36,997 nucleotides of DNA, from contig DASZYD010000001.1 in NCBI GenBank assembly GCA_035545555.1, forward strand, positions 1-36,997. Direction: 5' to 3'. Below, piece after piece: positions 23,931 through 32,700 of the stretch (its first letter is position 1; every line of letters starts with the position of its first letter). This DNA is from JANWHZ01 sp035545555. Its GTDB lineage: Bacteria > Patescibacteriota > Saccharimonadia > Saccharimonadales > UBA4665. The notes beneath the pieces were generated by a model. The model made no database searches. It was given only the letters and a program-made list of their open reading frames with translations, and was not told the origin of the DNA. Both the position numbers and the translations under genes were made by a program.

Positions 23931-24224
23931 ATGAGCAACTTATCACGCGAGGATGTCTTAAAATTGGCTCGATTGGCGCGGCTTGGCCTCACTGACGAAG
24001 AGGTTGCCGCCTACCAGCGGGAGATCAGCGCTATCCTGCACTATGTCGAGCAATTGGAGCGTGTGGACATACGTGGCCTCAAGCCGACCAACCAGGTGAC
24101 CGGCCTGACCAACGTAACCCGCGATGATGTCGAACGCGACTACGGCTACAAAACGATCGAACTGCTCAAGCAGGTGCCGGCAGTGCTCGACGGGCAGATC
24201 AAAGTACAGAGGATGATCGGATAA
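23931..24224 (+). CDS. gatC: Glutamyl/aspartyl-tRNA amidotransferase subunit C
   Basis: A 97-aa subunit that stabilises the GatA-GatB complex. It begins LSREDVLKLARLARLGLTDEE, the usual GatC opening, and continues with the paired helix ISAILHYVEQLERVD and a Pro-containing linker. The stop codon TAA overlaps the ATG of gatA by one base, so translation is likely coupled. Presence of GatCAB implies that Gln-tRNA and/or Asn-tRNA is made by transamidation of mischarged tRNA in this organism. Confidence 0.95.
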   Translation: MSNLSREDVLKLARLARLGLTDEEVAAYQREISAILHYVEQLERVDIRGLKPTNQVTGLTNVTRDDVERDYGYKTIELLKQVPAVLDGQIKVQRMIG

Positions 24225-25660
24225 TGGACGGGAACGGCCGATGGCTCCCCATTGCGGCCCTTGCAGCAAAGGTTGCAGGCGGCGAACTCAAGGCGGCCGA
24301 TTTGGTAGAGCAGGCGCTGAAAGCCATCGAAGATAAAAAGGAGTATGACGCCATTATCGCTACCGTAGCGGATCGTGCCCGCGAGCGCGCCAAACAGATT
24401 GATGCGGCGGTTGCCAAGGGTGAAACGGTCGGGCGTTTGGCCGGCGTGCCGTTCATTGCCAAAGACAACTTTTTGACCTTGGGCAGCCCGACGACGGCAG
24501 CCAGCAACATGCTGCGCGGTTTTGAGGCGCCTTATCAGGCAACGGCAGTCGAGAAGCTGGAGGCGCAGGGCGCCATCTGCGTAGCCAAGGCTAACCTCGA
24601 TGCTTTCGCACATGGCTCCAGTACCGAGAACAGCGACGCTATGGTGACGAAAAACCCGCACGACAAGACGCGCGTGCCCGGCGGCTCGTCCGGCGGCTCG
24701 GCGGCAGCAGTCGTGCTCGGCATGGCGCCGTTCGCGCTCGGTACCGACACCGGCGGCTCTATCCGTGAGCCGGCCAGCTTTACCGGCTGCGTCGGCTACA
24801 AGCCCACTTATGGGCTGGTCAGCCGCAGCGGCGTCGTGGCCATGGCCAGCAGCACCGATTGTATCGGCCCGCTGACACGTACGGTGGCGGACGCTGCATT
24901 GGTGCTGGATGTGATGTCCGGCCGCGACGACCTTGACAGCACGACCATCGAGCGCGACCCAGCGTCGTACGTCGACCTGCCAAGCGACCTGAAAGGTAAG
25001 AAGATCGGCGTTATCAAAGAGTATATGGGCGAGGGCTTACAGCCGGGTGTGCGCACTGTCATCGAAAGCGCCATTGCCAAACTCAAAGCAGCCGGTGCCG
25101 ACATACGCGACGTGAGCCTGCCCAGCTTGCCGATGGCTTTGGCAGTGTACTACATTATCGTGCCGGCCGAACTCAGCAGCAACCTGGCACGTCACGACGG
25201 CCAGCGCTATCCCTACAGCTACCCGGGGGCCAAAGATTTGGATGAGAGCTATACCAAGTCGCGCGGCCAGGGCTTCGGCAAAGAGGCCAAGCGGCGCATC
25301 ATGATCGGCACCTACGTACTGAGCAGCGGCTATTACGATGCCTATTACAAGCGGGCACAGACCGTGCGCACCAAGCTGATGAACGAGTTCGAAGCCACCT
25401 TCAAAGAGGTAGATTTTTTGCTTGGGCCGACCGTGCCGATGACCGCCTTTAAGATTGGCGAGCATACCAGCGATCCGCTGCAGATGTATCTGAGTGACAT
25501 TATGACCGTTGCCGTCAACCTGGTGGGTGTCCCGGGCATCAGCATCCCCGCCGGATTGAGCGAAGGCATGCCGGTCGGCTTACAGCTGATGGCGCCGCAG
25601 CGCCGGGACCGTGCACTGCTGGGTATCGCCCACGCAGCCGAGGAGTTGCTCCGTGCATAA
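24224..25660 (+). CDS. gatA: Glutamyl/aspartyl-tRNA amidotransferase subunit A
   Basis: A 478-aa amidase-signature enzyme that releases ammonia from glutamine and passes it to GatB. The Ser-cisSer-Lys triad is visible as Lys80 (PFIAKDNF), Ser155 (GGSSGGSAAA) and Ser179 (DTGGSIREPA), almost the same numbers as the S. aureus enzyme. DAFAHGSSTENS between them is also a family segment. Length is normal. The 3' end overlaps the next small gene by 8 nt; GAGGAG for that gene lies within the last gatA codons. Confidence 0.97.
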   Translation: MDGNGRWLPIAALAAKVAGGELKAADLVEQALKAIEDKKEYDAIIATVADRARERAKQIDAAVAKGETVGRLAGVPFIAKDNFLTLGSPTTAASNMLRGFEAPYQATAVEKLEAQGAICVAKANLDAFAHGSSTENSDAMVTKNPHDKTRVPGGSSGGSAAAVVLGMAPFALGTDTGGSIREPASFTGCVGYKPTYGLVSRSGVVAMASSTDCIGPLTRTVADAALVLDVMSGRDDLDSTTIERDPASYVDLPSDLKGKKIGVIKEYMGEGLQPGVRTVIESAIAKLKAAGADIRDVSLPSLPMALAVYYIIVPAELSSNLARHDGQRYPYSYPGAKDLDESYTKSRGQGFGKEAKRRIMIGTYVLSSGYYDAYYKRAQTVRTKLMNEFEATFKEVDFLLGPTVPMTAFKIGEHTSDPLQMYLSDIMTVAVNLVGVPGISIPAGLSEGMPVGLQLMAPQRRDRALLGIAHAAEELLRA

Positions 25661-26078
25661 TTTTGTCAGTACGCACCAGACGCTTCTTACTATTGCCGCG
25701 GTAGTAGTCATCCTCCTGCTGGTCGCCATGCTGACGGCATGGAGCCGGCGTCCGCGCGAGCTGCATGCCGAGAGGTTCCAGCGCCGCTGGCAAGAGATCC
25801 AAAAGCTATGCGCCAAAGGCGACACCTGGCCTGTGGCTATCATCGACGCCGATAAACTGCTGGACGAAGCGCTGAAAGGCTTGCGCCTGAAAGGCAAGAC
25901 CATGGGCGAGCGTCTGGTGGAGGCCCAACGCCGCCTCAGTGATAACGACGGCGTATGGTTCGGCCATAAACTGCGCAACAAGATCGCGCACGAGGATACG
26001 CCGAAGCTGGAGCGCAAAGACGTCGAGGCCGCGTTGCGCGGCTTCCGCCAGGCCCTCAAAGATTTAGGAGCGCTCTAA
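25653..26078 (+). CDS. Membrane-anchored HEPN-like protein
   Basis: A 141-aa protein with GTG start, overlapping gatA by 8 nt. GAGGAG at 25640-25645 lies 7 nt upstream and fixes the start. One membrane helix covers ~9-29, followed by a basic helical cytoplasmic part. Near residues 105-114 it reads HKLRNKIAHE: Arg108-Asn109 and His113 match the R-x4-6-H motif, with a polar residue after Arg, found in HEPN-domain RNases. The helix-rich layout also fits HEPN. Catalytic activity is not shown. Location between gatA and gatB suggests a role linked to translation or tRNA, or simple hitchhiking. Confidence 0.7.
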   Translation: MHNFVSTHQTLLTIAAVVVILLLVAMLTAWSRRPRELHAERFQRRWQEIQKLCAKGDTWPVAIIDADKLLDEALKGLRLKGKTMGERLVEAQRRLSDNDGVWFGHKLRNKIAHEDTPKLERKDVEAALRGFRQALKDLGAL

Positions 26079-26079
26079 C

Positions 26080-27513
26080 ATGATCGAGCCAGAAATCCGT
26101 GCCAAATATCAGGCGACTATCGGCATCGAAACGCACGTACAGCTCAAAACGGCCACCAAATTGTTCGCGGCGGTCGGCAATGATGCCCGCGATGCGGCGC
26201 CGAATACCCTTGTCAGCCACATCTGCTTTGGCCTGCCCGGCGCGCTGCCGGTTCTCAATAAAGAAGCGGTGCGCCTGGCGGCCCGGGCGGCTTTTGCGCT
26301 TGGCGCGACACCGCAGAAGTTCAGCAAATTCGACCGCAAGCATTATTTCTACCCTGATCTGCCAAAGGGCTACCAGATCTCGCAGTATGATGAGCCGATC
26401 ATCATCGGCGGACGGGTCGACGTACCAATCATCGATGAGCAGACCAAAACCGTGCATACCGTTTCGGTCGGCATCACGCGTGCCCATATGGAGGAGGATG
26501 CCGGCAAAAGCATCCATCCGGTCGGCCGGGGCTACAGCTTGGTCGACCTCAACCGAGCGGGCACGCCGCTGCTCGAAATCGTTTCCGAGCCGGATATCCA
26601 CTCGGCGGCCGAAGCCAAAGCGTATACTCACGAGCTATACTTGCGCATGAAGTATGCCGGCGTGAGTGATTGCGACCTGTACTTAGGCCAGATGCGTTTT
26701 GATGTCAACGTCAGCGTCAGCAGCGACCCGAAAAAGCTCGGCACCCGTACCGAGACGAAGAATCTCAATAGTTTTCGCAGTGTTGCCGGTGCGGTGGCGT
26801 ACGAGATTGACCGTCAGATTGAGCTCCTCGAGCAAGGGCAGGCTATCACACAGGAGACCCGCGGCTGGGACGACGCCAAGCAGTGTACGTTCCCGCAGCG
26901 CAGCAAGGAGGAGGCACAGGACTACCGATATATGCCTGATCCTGACCTGCCGCCAATCGTTCTGGACGACGCGTATATCGACGCAGTCCGCGCCGAGCTG
27001 CCCATGCTGCCCGAAACGCTGCGCCATGACCTAGCCGGCCTGAACATCGATGCCAAGGTGGTCGAAGATGTGCTCGACCGCGAGCCGACGGCCGTTGCCA
27101 TGATCCTATCCACGCTCAGGCAGTATGGCGCTAAAGCCGCCCGCCGCTCGGTATTCTGGCTGCTCGAGAGCGGCACGCTTGACCCGGTGCGCGACGGTGA
27201 ACTGTCGGCCATGCTTGACGCCGGCGAGGTCAGCACCTCTGCCGCGAAACATATCCGCGAAGCGTTCGGCGGCAGCGACGACAGCGCCAACGCAATTGCT
27301 AAGCGGCTGGGTCTGCTGCAAGTCTCTGACGAAGCGGGGATTACCAAGATTGTGGCCCAGGTACTGGCGGACAACCCCAAAGCGGCAGCCGACGTACAGA
27401 GCGGCGAGCTCAAAGCCATCGGCTTCCTGGTCGGCCAGGTCATGAAAGCCTCTCATGGCAAAGCCAACCCGGGCCTTGCCCAGCAGCTCATCAGAAAGCA
27501 GTTGGAGCTGTAA
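26080..27513 (+). CDS. gatB: Aspartyl/glutamyl-tRNA amidotransferase subunit B
   Basis: A 477-aa subunit that binds the mischarged tRNA, phosphorylates the glutamyl/aspartyl group and receives ammonia from GatA. The opening ATIGIETHVQLKTATKLFA, the HYFYPDLPKGYQISQYD block, RAHMEEDAGKS and the DYRYMPDPDLPP segment are all characteristic. The last ~150 residues are the helical cradle and YqeY-like tail that bind tRNA. Start 26080 is supported by AGGAG at 26066-26070. Length is normal for the family. Confidence 0.97.
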   Translation: MIEPEIRAKYQATIGIETHVQLKTATKLFAAVGNDARDAAPNTLVSHICFGLPGALPVLNKEAVRLAARAAFALGATPQKFSKFDRKHYFYPDLPKGYQISQYDEPIIIGGRVDVPIIDEQTKTVHTVSVGITRAHMEEDAGKSIHPVGRGYSLVDLNRAGTPLLEIVSEPDIHSAAEAKAYTHELYLRMKYAGVSDCDLYLGQMRFDVNVSVSSDPKKLGTRTETKNLNSFRSVAGAVAYEIDRQIELLEQGQAITQETRGWDDAKQCTFPQRSKEEAQDYRYMPDPDLPPIVLDDAYIDAVRAELPMLPETLRHDLAGLNIDAKVVEDVLDREPTAVAMILSTLRQYGAKAARRSVFWLLESGTLDPVRDGELSAMLDAGEVSTSAAKHIREAFGGSDDSANAIAKRLGLLQVSDEAGITKIVAQVLADNPKAAADVQSGELKAIGFLVGQVMKASHGKANPGLAQQLIRKQLEL

Positions 27514-27517
27514 CCGT

Positions 27518-28069
27518 ATGGAGCCGTGGCAGCGCCTTGAGCCGACAACCGTTCAGAAGGTCGGCTGGCGGACGGTTGTCACCAAGCGCTTCCGGTTGCC
27601 CGGCGGCCAGGCGGCAGACTTCCAAACTATCGGCGGCGAGCAAAGCCACTGCATTGCCACGATTGCGCTCACGCCGGACCGACAGGTAGTCGTCTCACGG
27701 CAGTTCCGCGTCGGGCCGGAGAAGGTGCTGGATGAGTTGCCCGGCGGCGGCGCCAACGCCGGCGAAGATTTCGAACTGGCGGCCCGCCGCGAACTCGAAG
27801 AGGAGACGGGGTACGCACCCGGCCGCATGGAATTCCTGGGCGATGTCTATAAGGACGCCTACACCAACACCACGTGGCATTTTTTCTTGGCGACAGACTG
27901 CCGGCCGGTGCCTACTGGCCAGCACCTGGACGAGCATGAGCATGTTGCGGTGCGGCGTATCACTATCGAACAGCTGTTCCGCAATGCCCGTTCGGGGTGC
28001 ATGACCGACGCGGTGGCTGTTTTCCTGGCGCTCGATCGGCTCAAGGCTATGCAAAAGGAGGAAATGTAA
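27518..28069 (+). CDS. NUDIX hydrolase, ADP-ribose pyrophosphatase-like
   Basis: A 183-aa enzyme. The Nudix box is complete: GGANAGEDFELAARRELEEE followed by TGY (~70-92). The N-terminal strand-rich domain (TVVTKRFRLPGG, VVVSRQFRVGPEKVLDELPG) resembles ADP-sugar pyrophosphatases such as NudF, which cleave ADP-ribose and similar NDP-sugars. The ATG at 27518 is 4 nt after the gatB stop codon. The upstream frame extends to 27455, but those codons lie inside gatB. The stop codon overlaps the ATG of galU by one base, so the pair is coupled; clearing an NDP-sugar next to its synthase is a possible link. Confidence 0.87.
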   Translation: MEPWQRLEPTTVQKVGWRTVVTKRFRLPGGQAADFQTIGGEQSHCIATIALTPDRQVVVSRQFRVGPEKVLDELPGGGANAGEDFELAARRELEEETGYAPGRMEFLGDVYKDAYTNTTWHFFLATDCRPVPTGQHLDEHEHVAVRRITIEQLFRNARSGCMTDAVAVFLALDRLKAMQKEEM

Positions 28070-28977
28070 TGCGTACGAACACCAAGCAGCCGGCTGTCAC
28101 CAAGGCCGTCATCGCCGCCGCGGGATTCGGCACGCGCTTTTTGCCGCAGACCAAAGCCATGCCGAAGGAGATGCTGCCGCTGGTCGACAAACCCATCATC
28201 CAACGCATTGTCGAGGAGCTGGTTGATGCGGGCATCCAAACCATTATCATCGTCAGCAACTATTCCAAGCGTCCGATCGAAGACCATTTTGATGTGCCGC
28301 CTGCCGAACTGACCCATACGCTGCACGAGAGCGGCAAGCATGAGCTGGCCGAGTCGTTGCGCCACATCGCCGATATGGCCAATTTCGTCTACGTGCGCCA
28401 GAAAGAGCCGCTCGGCAACGCAGCACCACTACTGTACGCCGCCCATCTCATCGACGACGAGCCGTTCATTTACACCTGGGGTGACGACTTCATCGACGCT
28501 ACGCCCAGTCGTTTCCGCCAGATGATCGACGCCTACCAGCGCCTCCATGGCTCGATCGTTTCCTGTATCCGCGCCCAAGACGACGCAGCCTACGAGCGTT
28601 ATGGTATCGTAGCCGGAACCCCGTGGGCCGACGGCGTGGTACAAATGACAAGCATCATGGAAAAGCCTGGACGCGCGAAAGCGCAGTCCGACCTGGCGAG
28701 CGTCAGCGGCTTCCTGTTCGAGCCGGCCATCCTCAGGGCAGTCGAGCGGCAGGCTGCATCATTCGATGGCAGGGGAGAGCTCAAGATTCAAGACGCGATG
28801 CAGGCGATGATCGATCAAAAGCATCCGTACTACGCGCTGGAGATCGTCAACAGCACCTACTACGATGCCGGCAACAAGCTGGAATACCTCAAAACCGTCT
28901 TTGATTTCGCCTTACGCCGCGCTGACATCAAAGATGAACTTGCGGCGTATTTGCGTAAACGCCTGGCGCAGGAGTAG
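28069..28977 (+). CDS. galU: UTP-glucose-1-phosphate uridylyltransferase (GalU-like)
   Basis: A 302-aa nucleotidyltransferase that makes UDP-glucose from UTP and glucose-1-phosphate. AAAAGGAGG at 28054-28062 precedes the ATG, which overlaps the NUDIX stop codon. The core motif AAGFGTRFLPQTKAMPKEML at ~18-37 binds the nucleotide. Other GalU positions are divergent: TWGDDFI replaces the usual LPDD segment, PLGNAAPLL replaces GLGHAV, and GELKIQDAM replaces the GExQLTDA type. It is therefore a GalU-family sugar-phosphate nucleotidyltransferase whose exact NTP and sugar are inferred, not proven. Confidence 0.85.
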   Translation: MRTNTKQPAVTKAVIAAAGFGTRFLPQTKAMPKEMLPLVDKPIIQRIVEELVDAGIQTIIIVSNYSKRPIEDHFDVPPAELTHTLHESGKHELAESLRHIADMANFVYVRQKEPLGNAAPLLYAAHLIDDEPFIYTWGDDFIDATPSRFRQMIDAYQRLHGSIVSCIRAQDDAAYERYGIVAGTPWADGVVQMTSIMEKPGRAKAQSDLASVSGFLFEPAILRAVERQAASFDGRGELKIQDAMQAMIDQKHPYYALEIVNSTYYDAGNKLEYLKTVFDFALRRADIKDELAAYLRKRLAQE

Positions 28978-29012
28978 TATTACCTCATAAGCATAAGCGA
29001 GGGACTTCCGTC

Positions 29013-29264
29013 ATGCAGCATGCCGAATCAATCCTTGTGATCATTGTCTCGACTACCTTGGCGCTGTTTTTGCTCATCGCCATTGTGGTGCTCATCCTGA
29101 TCGCCAAGCTCGTCGCCAGCATCCGCCGGCTTGTTGAACATGCCGAACGGATCATGGAGACAGCCAGCGATGCTGCCGAGATGCTGCGTAACGCCAGCGG
29201 CCCGCTCGCGGCCTTTAAGGTGTTGCGCAACATTATGCGTGGGTTTGACAGGATGCATAAATAG
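29013..29264 (+). CDS. Small membrane protein, DUF948-like
   Basis: An 83-aa protein. A strong membrane helix (~8-32, LVIIVSTTLALFLLIAIVVL) is followed by an amphipathic helix with RRLVEHAERIMETASDAAEML. The helix-then-coiled-coil layout resembles DUF948 family proteins, but the match is by pattern only. GAGGG near 28999-29003 supports ATG 29013. It sits 15 nt before a YtxH-domain gene; DUF948-YtxH pairs are common in Gram-positive bacteria, and their role in the envelope is poorly known. Confidence 0.7.
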   Translation: MQHAESILVIIVSTTLALFLLIAIVVLILIAKLVASIRRLVEHAERIMETASDAAEMLRNASGPLAAFKVLRNIMRGFDRMHK

Positions 29265-29279
29265 GCGCCGGGGAGGGCG

Positions 29280-29690
29280 ATGAAGCATATGGGAAAGACA
29301 CTCAAAAAAGTACTGGTGGCAGTAGGGCTGGCGGGGCTGGCCGGCTACGTAGCGGGGCTGCTGACGGCGCCACAATCCGGCAAGGAGACCCGTGCTGACC
29401 TGAAAGAAGCCGCCGCACGCGGTATGACCGAAGGGGAGCGGCAGCTCAAAGAGGCGGTAAGCGAGCTGGGCGATTTGACCGACCAGCTCCGGCGCCGCGC
29501 CGCTGAGCTTGGTGACAAAGCCGGCAAAGAGGCGGCCGAGCTGGCCGACAAGGCCCGCCAGGCTCGTGACAAGGCGCGCGAAGTGCTGAGCGCCATCCAC
29601 GAAGGTGACGCCGAAGACAAAGATCTCCAAACCGCCATCAAACAGGCCAACGACGCCCTCAAGCACCTCAAGGCCTACCTCCAAAAATAG
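29280..29690 (+). CDS. YtxH-domain protein
   Basis: A 136-aa protein. GLAGYVAGLLTAPQSGKETR near 18-37 is the YtxH signature: a short hydrophobic helix followed by AP-x-SG-x-x-x-R. The rest is a long, highly charged Ala/Lys/Glu coiled coil (AELGDKAGKEAAELADKARQ). ATG 29280 is directly next to GGGAGGG (29271-29277); ATG 29289 would be better spaced, so translation may start three codons later. It is probably membrane-associated at the inner face of the envelope. The gene ends the long gat-galU run. Confidence 0.8.
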   Translation: MKHMGKTLKKVLVAVGLAGLAGYVAGLLTAPQSGKETRADLKEAAARGMTEGERQLKEAVSELGDLTDQLRRRAAELGDKAGKEAAELADKARQARDKAREVLSAIHEGDAEDKDLQTAIKQANDALKHLKAYLQK

Positions 29691-29738
29691 CCCCTTGCTG
29701 TTGTAAATCTCTCAGTACCTCAGCCGGACCAATTCGGC

Positions 29739-29766
29739 TATACTAGAACGTAGCCAAGGAGGAGGG
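29739..29766 (+). promoter_or_regulatory. Promoter -10 and ribosome binding site of dnaE
   Basis: TATACT at 29739-29744, with no good -35 visible. AAGGAGGAGGG at 29756-29766 is an unusually long Shine-Dalgarno site. It lies 7 nt before the TTG at 29774 and compensates for the weak start codon. Confidence 0.6.
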
Positions 29767-29773
29767 TAACAGC

Positions 29774-32700
29774 TTGGGTTCTTCGGTGCGTACTCCGGCA
29801 TCGGTTGATGGCGGCGGGACGGATGCGGCGGCAGAGATCGTCAACGGGCTCCGTCCGAGCGATTATGTCCATCTACACAACCACACGCAGTACAGTCTGC
29901 TCGACGGGCTGACACGCGTGCCGGATTTGGTGGACTATGTCAAAAGCGCCGGCATGGAAGCGGTGGCCATGACCGACCATGGCACGCTTTCGGGCGCCAT
30001 CGAGTTCTATAAAGAGGCCACCGGCAAGGGCATCAAGCCCATTGTCGGCATTGAGACGTACATAGCGGCGCGCAAGCACACCGACAAAGATCCCGGCAAA
30101 GACAAGCTGCGCTACCACCTGATTGTACTGGCCATGAACGAGACGGGCTACAAAAACCTCATGCGGCTGAGCACTATTGCCAACCTGGAGGGCTTTTACT
30201 ACTACCCGCGCATCGATCATGACCTGCTTGCGCAATACAACGAGGGGCTGATAATTATGAGCGCCTGCATGGGCGGCGAGATCGGCGATGCCATGAAGCA
30301 GGACCAGTACGACCGCGCCAAAGATATCGCCAGCTGGTACAAAAGCGTTTTCGGTGACCGGTATTACCTAGAGATCCAAGATCACGGACATCCCGAGAAC
30401 CCTCTCTTTAACGAGGAACAGCAGCAGGTGAACGAGCGCGTGCTGCGTCTGGGCAAGGAACTGGACATTCCGGTTGTCGTGACCTGCGATGCGCACTACC
30501 TCAAGCACGAAGACCAAAACGCACATGAGATCTTGCTCTGCGTCGGCACCGGCTCATTTTTGAGTGATGAAAAGCGTATGACGCTCAAAAACTACCCGCT
30601 GCACGTAGAAGACCCGGCAGAGATCATCAAGCGCTGGGGTGCAGATCACCCGGAGGTAATCCGTAATACGAAGGCAGTTGCCGACCGCTGCAACCTGCAG
30701 ATCGAGCTGGGGCGGATTCTTATCCCGAAGTTCCCGGTGCCGGATGGCATGAGCGAGAAAGCCTACCTGGACATGCTGGTATTCCGCGGCCTGGCCTGGC
30801 GCTACGGCGGCAAGACCGAGGAAGAGGCCGCCAAGCTGACCATTGCAGCGGCGCGCGAGGTTATCCCGCCGGCGGCGCTGGAGCGGGTAGACTATGAGCT
30901 GAGCGTCGTCGACCAGATGGGCTTTAACGGTTACTTCTTGATCGTGTCGGATTTTATCAACTGGGGAAAGAACCAGGGAATCATCTTCGGCCCGGGCCGC
31001 GGCAGCGCCGCCGGCTCGATTATGGCCTATGCCACCAAGATCACTGATCTGGATCCGCTCAAATACGATTTGCTGTTTGAGCGCTTCCTTAACCCCGACC
31101 GCATCAGCATGCCCGACGTCGACGTAGACATTCAGGATACGCGCCGCGACGAGGTCATCCAGTACTGCGCCGAAAAGTACGGCCACGACCGCGTCGCCAA
31201 CATCGTGACATTCGGCCGGATGTTCGCCCGCAACGCCGTGCGCGACGTCTCGCGCGTGCTGCAGGTGCCCTATGCCGAAGCCGACCGTCTGGCCAAGATG
31301 CTGCCGCAGCCGGTACAGGGGCACCACGTGCCGTTGCCGAAGGCGCTGAAAGAAGACCTCGACCTCAAGCGTGAATACGAGACGAACGAGACATCCAGGA
31401 AGGTGATTGACGAGGCCATCGTGCTCGAGGGCACGGTGCGCAGCCACGGCGTCCACGCCTGCGGCGTGGTAATCGCGCCGGACGATCTGGTGAAGTTCCT
31501 GCCGCTCGAAATGGCACAGAAAGGCGTGGTGACGACGCAATTCCCGATGGGCCAGGTAGAGGAGCTGGGACTGCTGAAGATGGACTTTCTGGGCCTGTCC
31601 AACCTGACCATCATCAACAACACACTGCGCATCATCCGTAAGGTGTATAAAGATGCCGTTGACCTGTCGACCATCCCGCTCGACGACGCCAAATCCTACG
31701 AACTGCTGAGCAGCGGCGACACCACGGGCGTGTTCCAGCTTGAATCTGCCGGCATGAAGCGCTATCTCAAAGAACTGCAGCCTACGGCATTCGAAGATAT
31801 CATCGCTATGGTCGCCTTGTATCGCCCGGGACCGATGCAGTTTATCGAGAGCTTTGTGCAGCGCAAACACGGCCGCGAGCCGATCACCTATCTGCACCCG
31901 TCCATGGAGCCGGCGTTGTCCAATACCTACGGCATCTTGGTCTATCAGGAACAGTTCATGCAGATCAGCAAGGATGTCTGCGGTTTTACCGGCGGTCAGG
32001 CCGATACGCTGCGCAAAGCTATCGGCAAGAAAAAGATCGACCTGATGCTCAAAATGAAGCCGGAGTTCATCAAGGGCGGTGTAGAGCATGCCGGTGTGGC
32101 GCCTGAGCTCATGGAGAGGTTCTGGGCGCAGCTGGAAGAGTTTGCCAATTACTGCTTCAACAAGTCGCACGCCGCGTGCTACGCGCTCATCGCCTACTGG
32201 ACGGCGTACCTCAAGGCGCACTATCCGGCAGCCTTTATGGCGGCGCTGATGACGAGCGACTACGACGATACCGACCGCCTGGCCATCGAAATCACTGAAT
32301 GCAAAAAGATGGGTATGGACGTGCTGCCCCCGGACGTCAACGAGTCGTTTTTGGAGTTCGCCGTGGTGCCCGGCGAGCAGCCGCTGGTCCGCTTCGGCAT
32401 GGGCGCGGTCAAGAACGTCGGCACCGGCGCGGTCGAGGAAATTTTGCGCGCCCGCAAAACAGGCGGGCCATTTGCCGACCTGGCGGACTTTTTGGCGCGG
32501 GTTGACACGCACATCGCCAACCGCAAGGCGCTGGAAAGCCTCATCAAAGCCGGCGCGTTCGACCGCTTCAGCGACCGTTCGACGCTGCTGCACAATCTCG
32601 ACATGATTATGGCCTATGCCAGTAAGCTGGCCAAGCAGGCGCAAAGCGGCCAGACCGACCTGTTCGGGGCACTGCTGGAAGAAAGCGGCGTGCCCGCCCG

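Noticed and set aside
30554..32644. 696-codon open frame antisense to dnaE
   Set aside because: It lies wholly within dnaE, has no promoter or Shine-Dalgarno site, and its Arg/His/Gln-rich translation shows no domain. Long antisense frames are expected in GC-rich coding DNA.
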